Origin: Prevotellaceae bacterium
GTDB lineage: Bacteria; Bacteroidota; Bacteroidia; Bacteroidales; Bacteroidaceae
Assembly: GCA_028723525.1 (NCBI GenBank)
Contig: JAQYET010000096.1
Span: 1 to 64,000, forward strand
Length of the DNA stretch: 64,000 nt
Direction: 5' to 3'
A model generated the notes under the pieces. The model was not told where the DNA came from. It saw only the letters and a program-made list of their open reading frames with translations, and searched no databases. The position numbers were made by a program, and so were the translations under genes. Shown here piece by piece: positions 17,569 through 28,200 of this stretch. Position 1 is the first letter of the stretch, and every line of letters begins with the position of its first letter.

Positions 17569-20500
17569 ATGAAGAAATCTACTTTATTACTGCTTCTTGT
17601 GTGCTTCGTGATGATTGGTTCACGAACTTACGCGCAGGAGGCTTACGGATGGAACCGCAACGACTCGCAAACGCCGGAGAACATCGGGCCATGCAAGTTC
17701 AATGTGGGCAATCCATCGGATTTTCAACTCTTGCGAACCCACGACTACAGCATACGTGCCGGGGCGTTTGCAGGCAAGAAATACTACGTACAGACGTGCG
17801 ACAAGTCGGGCGACGACCCCTCGCCGCAGGCTTTCGGCACCTATGATTTTGCCACAGGAACGTTCACTAAGATTGCAACCGGCAACAGCGATGACAAGTT
17901 CTATGACATGGCATACGACTACAAGAACGGCATAATGTATGCACTCGGCAATGCGGGGCGCGTGAGCAGACTGCTGAAAGTTGACCTCAACGACGGCAGT
18001 GTGACCGAAGTGGCAGAACTATACCAAGAGTTCGTGGCTCTCGCTGTTGACCTTCAGGGGCAGATTTATGCCGAAAATCCGTACAGCGAACTCGTAAAAC
18101 TACAACTTGATGGCAACGAGGAGACACTGAACAGTTGCGACTACTCTGCCAACAGCACCCTGCAGTCGATGGGCATCGACCACCGCAGCGAGCGGCTTTG
18201 GTGGGCAATACCTACCGGCAGGGAAGGAACTCAACTGTTAGACATCGATCTCAGCACCGGATATAACGACTCCAACGTGGAGCTTCAGGGCGAAAAACAA
18301 ATCGTGGGGCTCGATTTCCCATTCTCAACTGTCAAGGAAGGGGCACCGGGAGCGGTGGAACAACTTGAGATAATACCCACAGGCGGAGGCTCGAAGGAGG
18401 TGAACATCACACTGAAAGCACCACAAAAAACCGTTGGTGGAGGAAATCTCGGAACATTCCGGATACACCTTCTGCGCGACAACAACGAGATTTTCACGAA
18501 AGACAACGCAACGGCAGGCGAACTGATAACCACCGGAGAAACTCTCTCTGCCGATGCCTTATACACTTATCGGGCGTATGCGTCAAACAGCGAGGGCAAC
18601 GGTGAAGAGACCGTCAGGCAGGTATATATCGGCGAGGACATCCCGGACGCTGTTACAAACATACAACTCGAAAAGCTTACCGACGGCAAGGGTTGCAAGA
18701 TTACATGGACTGCGCCTGCCAAAGGCATCAACGGAGGGTATATTCCCGCTGATATAACGTATAACATCACGCGCCTGCCTGATAACGCAGTGATTGCCGA
18801 CGGGATAACCGAAACCACCTGTACAGACAACATCGTGACACATCCTGACAACTACCGGTATAGGATAACCCCCATCGGTCGGGAACAAGGGAAACCCAAT
18901 ATGTCTGAATTTATCGTTCTCGGCACTTCTCATATCACGCCATACGAATGTGAATTCACCAACGACGACATGCCTCTGTGGACAATCATAGACCGTAACC
19001 ACGACGGCATCACGTGGAAAAGGCGCATGGCAAACGAGGGTATCTACTGCAGTTATAGCAGCGAAAAGACCGGCGACGACTGGATAGTTTCGCTCCCCGT
19101 GGCACTGAAAGGAAACACAAAATATAAGGTTGTGGTGAACGCTTCGGCTGCAAATCTCGAACTGATTGAGAAAATGAGCCTCTACTTCGGTAAGGGCAAC
19201 AAGGAAGAAAATCTCTCCGGATTTAAGGAAATCGGTCGTTTCGATGTGGCAAACGAGGAGGGCAAACGCTCCAATTACGTGGCATACTATACCCCGGAGG
19301 CTGACAGTGATGAGAATTTCGCCATACGTATGCACTCCGATCCCGACAAGTTCCAGCTCGAAGTGTTCAACATCTTGATAAAAGAGGCATCGGAGGGTTC
19401 GCTGCACGGTACTGTGAAGCACGGCGAAACTCCGCTGCAGGGAGTGAAAGTGTCACTGAAAGGCACTGAATTCACTGCCATCACAAACGCCCAAGGCGAG
19501 TGGAACATGACCAACATACCGGAGTCTGACTACACACTTGAGGCAAGGAAGGAGGGTTATTCGCTGCATACCCAGCCGGTACAGGTGTCTTCAGAGGAGG
19601 ACATTGCTATCGACATCGCACTTGACAAGATTGCGAAACTCACTGCCACAGGCAAGGTGACATTCGCCGGAGGGACTGCTCTGAAAGATGCAAAGGTGGT
19701 GATGACGGCTGTCGAAGGCACTGCCGAAGTGAGCGAATATGTGGCATATACCGATGCAGATGGTAAATACTCGCTGAATGATATATATGAAGGGGCGTAC
19801 CTGCTCACTGCCGCTCATCCGGGACTTGTCGCCGAAAAGCGTACAGTGACGATAGCGAAAGACGCGGCGACACTGCCCGAAATCGACCTTAAAGACAAGG
19901 CTGTGGCACCACGATTGGTCACGGTGACAGAGCTGGGCAATGCCGGACACGTGAAGTGGGGCGAGCCTATCGATGTTGACTCCGTTTCATATTACAAAGG
20001 ACCGGGTGTGGCTCACATCGGCGTTTTCGCATACACCGAGCGCAGTATCGTGGGCACCGTGTTCCGCAAAGACATGGCAATAACGGCAGTGAAGTGGCAG
20101 ACCGACGAGTTCCGCGGTCCTCACAAGAAGGTTGACCTCGTGATTTTTGCCCTCGACAGCAACGGTAATCCCACAAACAACATACTCTACGAACAGAAAG
20201 GAATTGAGAACATCGACAACACGTGGTGCCGCTACGAACTGCCGCAGCCGCTCGTTGTCAGGGGCGGTGCTCTCGTGTCGTTCCGCCACAACGGTTTCCT
20301 GAGCATGCTCGCCGATGCCGGTGTTAACGAAGGACTCGACTTCGAACCTAACGTTCACGTCACGAACAGCGACTATCTGAACAGCGAATTCGAATATCTT
20401 GACAGTCACGACATGCGCAAAAACCTGCTCATCGGCATCGACTACGCCATGACTGACGCCAATGTTACTGCCGTGGCAAACACCATGCAACGCCACAACA

Positions 20501-22053
20501 GGTATCACATCTACAGAAAATCGGAGAAAGAGGGCGAAGACTGGCAGTATCTTTCATCCACAGATGCCGCCGTGCGCGAATACGACGACACCCAATTCGG
20601 CACCTTACCGATGGGCTACTACAGGTATGCCGTTAAGAGCGTAATGCCCACGGGGGAAGAGTCGGCAATGGCTCTGTCTGACCGTATCGGGCGAAAACTG
20701 CTCGCAAACCTCAACTTCAAGGTGAAAGCAAACGCCGGAATGGGGAATGCCTCACCGCTGATAACCATAAGGGATAAGGACAACAGCGACGCCGTGTTTA
20801 CCGCTACTGCCGGCGATGGCGACACTTGGAGCATCAACGGAGTGGCAAAGACCAACTACTCTCTGCATGCCGAACTCGACGGTTTCGACGACATCGACGA
20901 GACATTGACAATCGAAGGCGAGGCAACCGACTTCGACCACGAACTGAACTTCACCGAAAGACTGCTCCCGGCATATAACCTCAAGATTGAAAAACAGGGC
21001 GAAGCCGACCGGCGCATGCTGTCGTGGAACACCGACAACTTCATCTTCGACGACTTCGAGACCTACGACCCATTCACCGTGGAGCCTGCCACGCCGGAGA
21101 CAAACTGGGTATATTGGGACATGGATAAGGCACAGACGGTGGAGTTTGACAACCTGACATTCAACTTCATGGGCGCACCGATGTCATACATGGCGTTCAA
21201 TCCGTATGAGACAACACCCGCACTGGCGTTCTTCGACACCGGTTCTCTGCCTTATTCGGGACGCCAATACCTCGTGTCTTTCGGCAACCGGGCACAGGCA
21301 AACAAGGATTTGATGTTCTCGCCGATAATCAACTTCACCGGCAAGGCTTCGTTCAGGTTTGTCATAAGAAACTTCACCAACACTCTCGGAGCCGCAACCA
21401 TCAGGGTGGGATACACCGAGGAGGAATATCCCAAGACGCTTGACGACATCGTGTGGACAACCGGCATGATAAGCATTTCGGACAAACAGTGGCAGGAACT
21501 GGAGTTCGACGTGCCCGAGAAGGCGAAACGCATGGTGTTGATTAACGAGACTCAGAAGGGGTATTTCCTGATGATTGACAACCTCTTCGTGGGCGAGGAG
21601 AACCCGTATGCCGACGGAATGGTGAAGAAACCGCTCGCCGACCGTGCCACCTACGAGGTGAAACTCGACGGAAATGTCGTCAACGGCGTTGACCAAAGCG
21701 GAAAGAATGTGCTGCTGACAGCATTGTCCGGCGGCACGCACACTGCCGAAGTGACTGCCGTTTATGAGTCGGGACGCTCGCAAGTCAAGAGCATTTCGTT
21801 TGAGGTTGAAGGTGTTTCGGGTATCAACGAGGTTGGTGGCGACAGCCGTCCGGCAGTTTACATGAGCAACAACGGCAACCGCATTCACACCACCGACACC
21901 GTGCAGAACTGGACTATATACGACTTCAGCGGCGCACTCCTGAAGAGTGGCAGCGAGCACGACATCGACCTGAGCAACATTCCTGCCGGTATCTATATCA
22001 TGCAGCTTAACAGCAATACCGGCAGCGAGAGCATAAAGGTTGTGAAAAAGTAG
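17569..22053 (+). CDS. Large T9SS-secreted adhesin-like protein
   Basis: A 1494-aa surface protein with signal peptide MKKSTLLLLLVCFVMIGSRTYAQ. An N-terminal part of about 250 residues resembles a beta-propeller-like repeat region. Fibronectin III-like segments follow (GKGCKITWTAPAKGINGGY), then a choice-of-anchor/cleaved-adhesin module (WTIIDRNHDGITWK with DDWIVSLPVAL). Two carboxypeptidase-regulatory-like repeats come next (LHGTVKHGETPLQGVKVSLKG and TGKVTFAGGTALKDAKVVM), and a second anchor-J module (FDDFETYDPF). The last ~80 residues are a type A sorting domain ending GIYIMQLNSNTGSESIKVVKK. Export should be Sec then T9SS. The binding target is unknown. It has a ~220-bp upstream gap and a strong shared terminator. 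Confidence 0.88.
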   Translation: MKKSTLLLLLVCFVMIGSRTYAQEAYGWNRNDSQTPENIGPCKFNVGNPSDFQLLRTHDYSIRAGAFAGKKYYVQTCDKSGDDPSPQAFGTYDFATGTFTKIATGNSDDKFYDMAYDYKNGIMYALGNAGRVSRLLKVDLNDGSVTEVAELYQEFVALAVDLQGQIYAENPYSELVKLQLDGNEETLNSCDYSANSTLQSMGIDHRSERLWWAIPTGREGTQLLDIDLSTGYNDSNVELQGEKQIVGLDFPFSTVKEGAPGAVEQLEIIPTGGGSKEVNITLKAPQKTVGGGNLGTFRIHLLRDNNEIFTKDNATAGELITTGETLSADALYTYRAYASNSEGNGEETVRQVYIGEDIPDAVTNIQLEKLTDGKGCKITWTAPAKGINGGYIPADITYNITRLPDNAVIADGITETTCTDNIVTHPDNYRYRITPIGREQGKPNMSEFIVLGTSHITPYECEFTNDDMPLWTIIDRNHDGITWKRRMANEGIYCSYSSEKTGDDWIVSLPVALKGNTKYKVVVNASAANLELIEKMSLYFGKGNKEENLSGFKEIGRFDVANEEGKRSNYVAYYTPEADSDENFAIRMHSDPDKFQLEVFNILIKEASEGSLHGTVKHGETPLQGVKVSLKGTEFTAITNAQGEWNMTNIPESDYTLEARKEGYSLHTQPVQVSSEEDIAIDIALDKIAKLTATGKVTFAGGTALKDAKVVMTAVEGTAEVSEYVAYTDADGKYSLNDIYEGAYLLTAAHPGLVAEKRTVTIAKDAATLPEIDLKDKAVAPRLVTVTELGNAGHVKWGEPIDVDSVSYYKGPGVAHIGVFAYTERSIVGTVFRKDMAITAVKWQTDEFRGPHKKVDLVIFALDSNGNPTNNILYEQKGIENIDNTWCRYELPQPLVVRGGALVSFRHNGFLSMLADAGVNEGLDFEPNVHVTNSDYLNSEFEYLDSHDMRKNLLIGIDYAMTDANVTAVANTMQRHNRYHIYRKSEKEGEDWQYLSSTDAAVREYDDTQFGTLPMGYYRYAVKSVMPTGEESAMALSDRIGRKLLANLNFKVKANAGMGNASPLITIRDKDNSDAVFTATAGDGDTWSINGVAKTNYSLHAELDGFDDIDETLTIEGEATDFDHELNFTERLLPAYNLKIEKQGEADRRMLSWNTDNFIFDDFETYDPFTVEPATPETNWVYWDMDKAQTVEFDNLTFNFMGAPMSYMAFNPYETTPALAFFDTGSLPYSGRQYLVSFGNRAQANKDLMFSPIINFTGKASFRFVIRNFTNTLGAATIRVGYTEEEYPKTLDDIVWTTGMISISDKQWQELEFDVPEKAKRMVLINETQKGYFLMIDNLFVGEENPYADGMVKKPLADRATYEVKLDGNVVNGVDQSGKNVLLTALSGGTHTAEVTAVYESGRSQVKSISFEVEGVSGINEVGGDSRPAVYMSNNGNRIHTTDTVQNWTIYDFSGALLKSGSEHDIDLSNIPAGIYIMQLNSNTGSESIKVVKK

Positions 22054-22122
22054 TCTCACTGAGACAATAACCTTCAGACTGCGGCTTTCAGACACTGCAA
22101 CGCAGGTATGAAAAAGGCATTA

Positions 22123-22169
22123 GAAAAGCCGTATCTTCACTTCATGAAGAAGCGCAGATACGGCTTTTC
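22123..22169. terminator. Bidirectional terminator
   Basis: GAAAAGCCGTATCT (22123-22136) pairs perfectly with AGATACGGCTTTTC (22156-22169), with an inner CTTC/GAAG helix. T/A-rich runs lie on both sides. It separates the convergent adhesin and LRR genes. Confidence 0.9.
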
Positions 22170-22196
22170 TCTTTTATTATTATTAAGGTGTAGCCC

Positions 22197-24371
22197 TTAT
22201 TTCACCACCACCTTGCGTTTTCCAACAGACGTGCCGACCACATATACGCCCTTAGAGAGCGATTTGGTGTCGAAAGAAACCGCGCCCGAAGAGGCTCGTA
22301 TCTTGTCTGTCATCCTGCCATTGGCGTCATACAACACCACCTCGTCGCCGTCAGAAAGACCGGCAACCTCGATTGCCGAACCTGAAACGGCAAACGAAAC
22401 CCCTGTATCACCGCTTTCGATAGTCTGCACACCGGAAGTTATTTCTTCAATAGGAGTGGGAGCAACCATGCCGTAGTCGTCGATATTCATCGCGAAGACA
22501 GGCCAGCCCTTGTCCTTTGCTATCTTTATGTCGGTCTGTGTTGCCACATTCTTTTCGAGAGTCTTGTCTTTCTCCACAAGGTAAAGCCCCTGCAGATTCA
22601 TGCCGAACCAGTCGTCCCATTCTTCGGCAGGATAAGCCACGTAGGTTGGCAGTGCGTTCATGAACGCCGTCATATTCGCGCCGTTGATGTTGTTACGCTG
22701 CAGTTCGATATGCCTCAAAGCAGAATTTGCAGATAGTTTTATTTCCGTGATAGCGTTGTTGTAGCAGTTCACTTCGCGCAGTTTCGCATTGGCTGATAGG
22801 TCGAGAGTGCCTGCAAGAGCGTTGTCGCGGCATACGAGGAACGTGAGTTCCGGATTACCTGACAGGTCAATGGCGGTCAGCTCATTGCCCCAGCAGCTGA
22901 AGTCTTTCAGTCCCGAGAGCGGCGCAAGATTGATGTTCTTGATTTTGTTGCTGCCGCAATACAGCAGTTCCAAAGCCTTGTTGTCGCCTAACACCAGTTC
23001 GGTAAGGGCATTGTCGTCGCAGTATAACTCCTTTATCATTGGCGACTTCGACACGTCAAGACTCGTAAGAGCGTTTGAAGAACAATCCAATTTAGAGATA
23101 GCACCGGTGATTACGATATTCTTGTCGATGATTTTGAAGGCTCCCGGCGAGTCATATTCTGCTCCCGTCACTTCCACGTCGCCCTCTGTCTTGATGTTGA
23201 GCGCGATGTATTCGCCCGGCTCGCGCGATGTTGTCATTGTCACCTGCGGCATCTCTTCCTCGTTATACGAGATGAAAGAGGTGCCCCACTCCGGCGCAGC
23301 CTTATACTGTTCGAGAGAGCCCTTGGGCACATAAAGGTTCATTTTATAACTTGGGAACATCACTCCGAATGCTCCTGTCTCCGCCTCCGGAGGCGTGGTT
23401 GCCCTCACGTGAACCTCGGTAAGGCTTGCACAGTTGTCCAGACTTCCAACCAACAGTTTGTTCACCGTGGCAGGGATGTATATTTTCTGCAGATTCTTTG
23501 CGCCGTAACACATACTCACGGGTAGCGTTGTAACGCCTTTGCTGATAACCAACTCCTCAAGTTTCTCTGCGCAATCGAACGCCGACATGTATATAGCGGT
23601 CAGGGTTGAAGGCGTTATGTACTTCACGCGAGGGTCTGCCTGAGGATATGCCACGAGTGCTGTTCCGTCGGCAGTAAGGAGCACGCCGTCAACAAGTTTG
23701 AAGTTGGTGTTGCCCTCATCCATCTCAAACGAAGCGAGGTCAATGCAACCTCCGAATGCACTCTCGCCCACAGTTTCCAGTTTAGAGTTGATTTTCACCT
23801 TTGTCAGGGCTGCGGCATAGAAAGATGATACGCCCACAGACTTGAGCGACTCCGGGGCGATGAACTCCTTGATTGGGACCTTATAGAATGCCCTGTCGCC
23901 TATCTTCTCTACTGTTGAGGGGATGTTCACCTTTTCGAGAAGCGTGCAACTCATGAAGGCAGACGTGCCGATGATTTTCACTCCTTCGGAGAACACCACC
24001 TCTTCGAGTGCGGAACATTTGTAGAAAGCACTCTTGTCAATCTTCTGCAGGCTTGAAGGCATCACCACTTTCTTCAGAGTTTTGTTGTAACTCATCGAGT
24101 ATTCGGGGATAGCACCGGTTGCAGTGCCGGCATTGTCAACTATCGTCACTCCTGCCAAGTCGAGGTTTGCGAGATTGGTTGTTTTCATGAATGCCGAGAA
24201 GTCGGCGTAGTTGATAGTTCCTGTCACCGTAAGGTCGGTGATTTCCGACGGGTTATCTCCCAAAAGGCTGCCCAGAGTTCCGGGTGTGGAGACATCCACC
24301 GTCCTCGTGCTCTGCGCCCCGACAGCCATCACGACCATAAGGAACGCAAACAAAGTGTAGATTTTTCTCAT
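22197..24371 (-). CDS. BspA-like leucine-rich repeat surface protein with T9SS tail
   Basis: A 724-aa protein with signal peptide MRKIYTLFAFLMVVMAVGAQ. Residues about 80-350 are BspA/LRR_5 repeats of ~23 aa (KKVVMPSSLQKIDKSAFYKC, EKVNIPSTVEKIGDRAFYKV). Residues about 420-580 switch to a second repeat type with LDCSSNALTSLDVSKSP and KELYCDDNALTELVL, as in internalin-like solenoids. The end SLSKGVYVVGTSVGKRKVVVK is a type A sorting domain. BspA-type proteins bind fibrinogen, fibronectin or other bacteria in related oral species; the ligand here is unknown. It is read leftwards toward the shared terminator at 22123. Confidence 0.9.
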   Translation of the reverse strand: MRKIYTLFAFLMVVMAVGAQSTRTVDVSTPGTLGSLLGDNPSEITDLTVTGTINYADFSAFMKTTNLANLDLAGVTIVDNAGTATGAIPEYSMSYNKTLKKVVMPSSLQKIDKSAFYKCSALEEVVFSEGVKIIGTSAFMSCTLLEKVNIPSTVEKIGDRAFYKVPIKEFIAPESLKSVGVSSFYAAALTKVKINSKLETVGESAFGGCIDLASFEMDEGNTNFKLVDGVLLTADGTALVAYPQADPRVKYITPSTLTAIYMSAFDCAEKLEELVISKGVTTLPVSMCYGAKNLQKIYIPATVNKLLVGSLDNCASLTEVHVRATTPPEAETGAFGVMFPSYKMNLYVPKGSLEQYKAAPEWGTSFISYNEEEMPQVTMTTSREPGEYIALNIKTEGDVEVTGAEYDSPGAFKIIDKNIVITGAISKLDCSSNALTSLDVSKSPMIKELYCDDNALTELVLGDNKALELLYCGSNKIKNINLAPLSGLKDFSCWGNELTAIDLSGNPELTFLVCRDNALAGTLDLSANAKLREVNCYNNAITEIKLSANSALRHIELQRNNINGANMTAFMNALPTYVAYPAEEWDDWFGMNLQGLYLVEKDKTLEKNVATQTDIKIAKDKGWPVFAMNIDDYGMVAPTPIEEITSGVQTIESGDTGVSFAVSGSAIEVAGLSDGDEVVLYDANGRMTDKIRASSGAVSFDTKSLSKGVYVVGTSVGKRKVVVK

Positions 24372-24543
24372 TGCGATTGATTTTTAAAGATTGATAAATT
24401 GTAATTAAAAAGAATAAGTGGTTATTAGTAATAAATCCATATAAATGGAAACTATTCTGCTAAAATTCGATACAATATAAAAGGAGAGAGGGGGAGTTAT
24501 GTCTGTGGAAAGACTATCAGAACAAGTCCGAATGTGTACCGGT

Positions 24544-24822
24544 TCATATTAGGTTTAGAATATGCAATTCCTTTATTTCTGTTCCCAGTTCCGATGAAAA
24601 CTCATCTTCTTTACTATACACCAACAGCCAATCAGGATGAATATGACATTCTCGCAAACCTGCAAACGCTCCTTTTAACACATGGTCGCACTTATCCGGT
24701 GGCAAAGGTTTGTCTTCTGCCAATAAGCGTATAACCTCATTGAGGTCTTCTTCCGGCATCCTGCGCTTACGAGCGCGCTTCAAGTCACGTTTGTATTGCC
24801 CTGTATAGACTATTTCGCGCAT
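24544..24822 (-). CDS. YafQ-family mRNA interferase toxin (altered C-terminus)
   Basis: A 92-aa RelE/ParE-fold toxin that would cleave mRNA on the ribosome. YTGQYKRDLKRARKR, LPPDKCDHVLKG and GLRECHIHPDWLLVYS are family signatures; His47, His60 and Asp64 match catalytic residues of YafQ. The expected ending (a GTHSDLF-like motif with His and Phe) is replaced by LGTEIKELHILNLI. A His remains at 87, but the Phe is not conserved. The tail may be a tolerated variant or the product of a frameshift. The stop of the antitoxin gene overlaps this ATG by one base, so the pair is co-translated. Confidence 0.82.
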   Translation of the reverse strand: MREIVYTGQYKRDLKRARKRRMPEEDLNEVIRLLAEDKPLPPDKCDHVLKGAFAGLRECHIHPDWLLVYSKEDEFSSELGTEIKELHILNLI

Positions 24823-25022
24823 TATTTTACGCTTTTCAAATACTCGTCAAAATCTCTGCATCTTGTCACTTTTCCCTCTCTCATTTCTTTGAGTGCGCGA
24901 CGCGTAGCCTCTGCTCCGTTATCCGCTTTTATTGTGGGTATCAAACCCTTTTCGCGCAGATATTCTACAATTCCTCGACCTTCTTTCGTGCGTTCGTTGA
25001 TGCTGATAGTGTACGTTGCCAT
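24822..25022 (-). CDS. Antitoxin paired with the YafQ-type toxin
   Basis: A 66-aa protein, MATYTISINERTKEGRGIVE at the start, with a C-terminal charged segment KVTRCRDFDEYLKSVK. The short N-terminal strand-helix region could form a DNA-binding dimer, and the Arg/Glu-rich tail would wrap the toxin, as in RelB/DinJ-like antitoxins. Identification rests largely on its position directly before the toxin, with overlapping stop and start. It would neutralise the toxin and repress the operon. Confidence 0.75.
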   Translation of the reverse strand: MATYTISINERTKEGRGIVEYLREKGLIPTIKADNGAEATRRALKEMREGKVTRCRDFDEYLKSVK

Positions 25023-25232
25023 TTTATTGCCTCCTTATTTCTTATATATTATTGTCTCGGTGCAAATGTAATAATTTTCATTTTAACCGCCAAATATCCG
25101 ATAGAAAAATGGAAAGGCTCATCGGTAACATTGCGATGAAGCACGGGCGGCACGCTTGCAAGGGAACGTCAAGGGAGGATGCCTGCAATCAGAACCACCC
25201 TCCCGTGACACTTTACGCCGGTATCGTGAATG

Positions 25233-28200
25233 TTATTTCACCACGAACTTCTTTCCGTTCACAACATACACTCCCTTGGGAAGCATGTCTAACGACGTAG
25301 CATTGCTGCGAACCCTCTTTCCCGAGATGTCATAGATGTCGAACGCTGCGCCCTCTGCGGCATCAGTGATGGTTGAAATGCCCGAAGTGCCTGTCTCAAC
25401 ATAAACTGTTGCCGGTGCCGACTCGTTGCCATTGGCATAAACCACAGTCACCTGATACTTGTGGCTTCCGTTGAGCGGAGCATTGTCGATAAACTCGTTG
25501 ACATCTTTCACAGAACCGATTTTCACACCGTCGCGGTAGATGTTGTAAGACTTCACGTTGCCCGTTCCCTTCTCAAACTTGATGTCGTCGATACCAAGCC
25601 AGTTGCACTGACCGGCGTCGTTCTTGCTCTGTATCGCGAAGAAGAGCGCGCCCTCGGGCAGGTTTACGCTAATCTCTTCCCACATGTTGTTTGATATTAC
25701 GTGGGTGTCGCCTATCTTGACGAAACTCTCCGGTTCGTTATCGGTTGTGGAATAGAGCACGTTTACATTCTCCTTGAACGGTTGCTGCGGCGCGTCATGG
25801 TTTATTGCATAGAAACTTATAGTCTGTGCGTTACCCGAGAGGTCGGGACTGATGAGCCAGTTGTCGTTAGGCGCATTTTCGCTACCGTCTTCGTTTATGC
25901 AGTAGAACGACGACAGGTAAGAGTAGCCGGAATGCCCGGGGAAGTAACTTCCGGCACTGTAATCCACCTCGAAGTTAGTCACCATGAAGGCATATTTCTC
26001 GTACTGATGCGGCAACTGCAGGTCTTCAAACAACGAACCCACGTGGTTCTTGTCACGGTCAACCATCTTCCAGTCGCCTACATTGTCGATAAGCCACGGC
26101 GCATAGTTCTCGAAGTCCTCTGTTATGTTTTCAATCTTCGGCTGCGGAGCCTTCCATGTGAGTTTCACCCCGCCTGCTACATTCGCCCCGGCGAGGTCGC
26201 CCACCGTGTTACCTACGTAGTCATAGAGTTTTATGCTGCCCTCTGCAGAGTTGTTATCGGTGTCCTCGTCGCCGTTGATTGTTATGCTCACGGTTACAGG
26301 CAAGGTCTCCGCTGCTTCCACAACGCTCGTTGCGAGCACCACCGGCACTTCCTTATAACCGAACGCCGACAGCACGTCATTCACGGTTTCGTCGAACACT
26401 GTCGCGCCGGCAGCCTTCACAGTCACCTTATACCCTGTGGCGTCACTGCTTCCATAGTTCTTCACTTTCACCTTTATCGGAATATTGTTTCCGCGCTGTG
26501 CCTTCTCCGGCAGTATCAGTCCGGCAGCGATGTCGGTGTCTGCTGCCACGGCGATTTTCACGTTGTCGAGGTAAAGGGTCTGCGGAACGCTTGGCGAACC
26601 GGTCGCTTCAAGTTGAAACCTGAACATCACATACTCCACCGCACCCATGTATTCGGGCACCGTTATCTGCGCAGTCTTCCAGTCTGCCGCCTCACTTATG
26701 TTGTAAGAGCCCAACATCGTGGGATAGCCTCCGGGCATTATTGCCATTACGTTGAATTTAGCGTCGGGTGATCCGTCGGTCTTGTAGGTGAACGCCAGTT
26801 TCAGTTTGTTGGAAGATTCGAGTTTTATCTTTCCGGTGTTGATATTGAGTTTGTCGTTATATCCCAAGGTTGTGAACTTCAGGCACGACCCGTCGCCGTC
26901 GCCCGAAACCTTTTCGAAGCTCACCACAGACATGCCGTAGTTGTAGCCACTGCCTTCGCCGTCCATCCACCAGAAGTGCTCAAAGTCGTGCTTGAAACCG
27001 TCTGAGAAGCCCTCACGGAACGGCAGAGCGTCGGGTTTGCCCACGATGATAGCATTGGAGTAAGCAAACTCTCCCGTTCCGGCATTGTTTGAGGCAGCCA
27101 CGGCATATTGTTGCAGATGCTGTTCGCCCTCTCCCGTGTTCACGTCGATTTGCGTATCACATTCTCCCATGACGTCTTTCACCACGATTGTGGGTTTGTT
27201 CTCGGCATCGAAGGCACGAATCTTGTAGGTCATCTTGTCGGGATTTACTATTCCGTTGTTCGCTCCGCGTGTCACTGCAGTCCACTGTGCAGCAATGCTT
27301 GTCTTGTTGTCAGAGATTGTAAATGCGTCGGGCATGGCAGGCAGGTCAACACCCACAAAGACGGTTTTCTCCACCTCCGTGCCGCGGTTTCCGGCGTAGT
27401 AGGCTGCTATGCTGTAAGTATTGTTGCCGTTCACCGTGACGCTGTTGTCGTCGTAAGTCCGGTTGCTGCCCGGTGCTATGTTCTTCAGCACGGCGATAAT
27501 CTCCGCATTTCGTGTCACCACAACGCTGTCTATCGCGGTAAGATTGTCTCCGCCCACGTTCTTTGAAGGAGCCTTGAACGAAATCTTCGCCTTCAGGTCG
27601 CCCTTTGCATCGGGCACAACGTTGAAATTCTCGGGCATTGCCGGTGCCGTTGCCGCAGCCCCTTTCTCCACCTTTACATCGAAGAGCAGCAAGCGGTTTT
27701 GGTTGGCATCGCTTATGGCATGGAAACCGATGCAGTATTCTCCGCTCTCGGTCGGGGTGAAAGTCCTTGTTAACGTCACCGTGTCGCCATTCAGTTCTGT
27801 CGGCGGCAGTATGACATCTCCTGCCACGATACTGTTTTTCGTGGCTTCTCTTCCCATTTTCACCTCCATTCGTTCCACGTAAGTCTTGCTGTCGGAGAGC
27901 GCGCGGAACTTAATGTCATAGTTCACTCCGGCTTCCAATCTCATCTTGGGCGAGATGAGCCAGTCGTCGGCTTCGTTCTGCACACTGTATTTATAGCATG
28001 CACTTTTCGAGCCGTTCCATTTCTCATAGAACTCCCACTTGCCGTCGTCTTCGTTCACATTGATTACGGTGAAGGTTTCAAACACCTCTTGGCTGTCGAA
28101 CTTCACGCTGAACACCGGTGCTGCGCCGTGTCGCTGACTTTTGCCGGCAACAGTCTCGTTGTTCTTTTCCGGCGTGTTCATTGCCCTTGCAATCTTCTTT

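Noticed and set aside
25161..25206. Terminator after the 1026-aa adhesin gene
   Set aside because: GGGAGG/CCTCCC pairing exists, but the stem is short and no T-run follows on the reverse strand.
25701..26771. Long forward open frame of 356 codons
   Set aside because: It lies wholly antisense to the 1026-aa adhesin gene, whose domain content and signal peptide are convincing; codon composition gives shadow frames.
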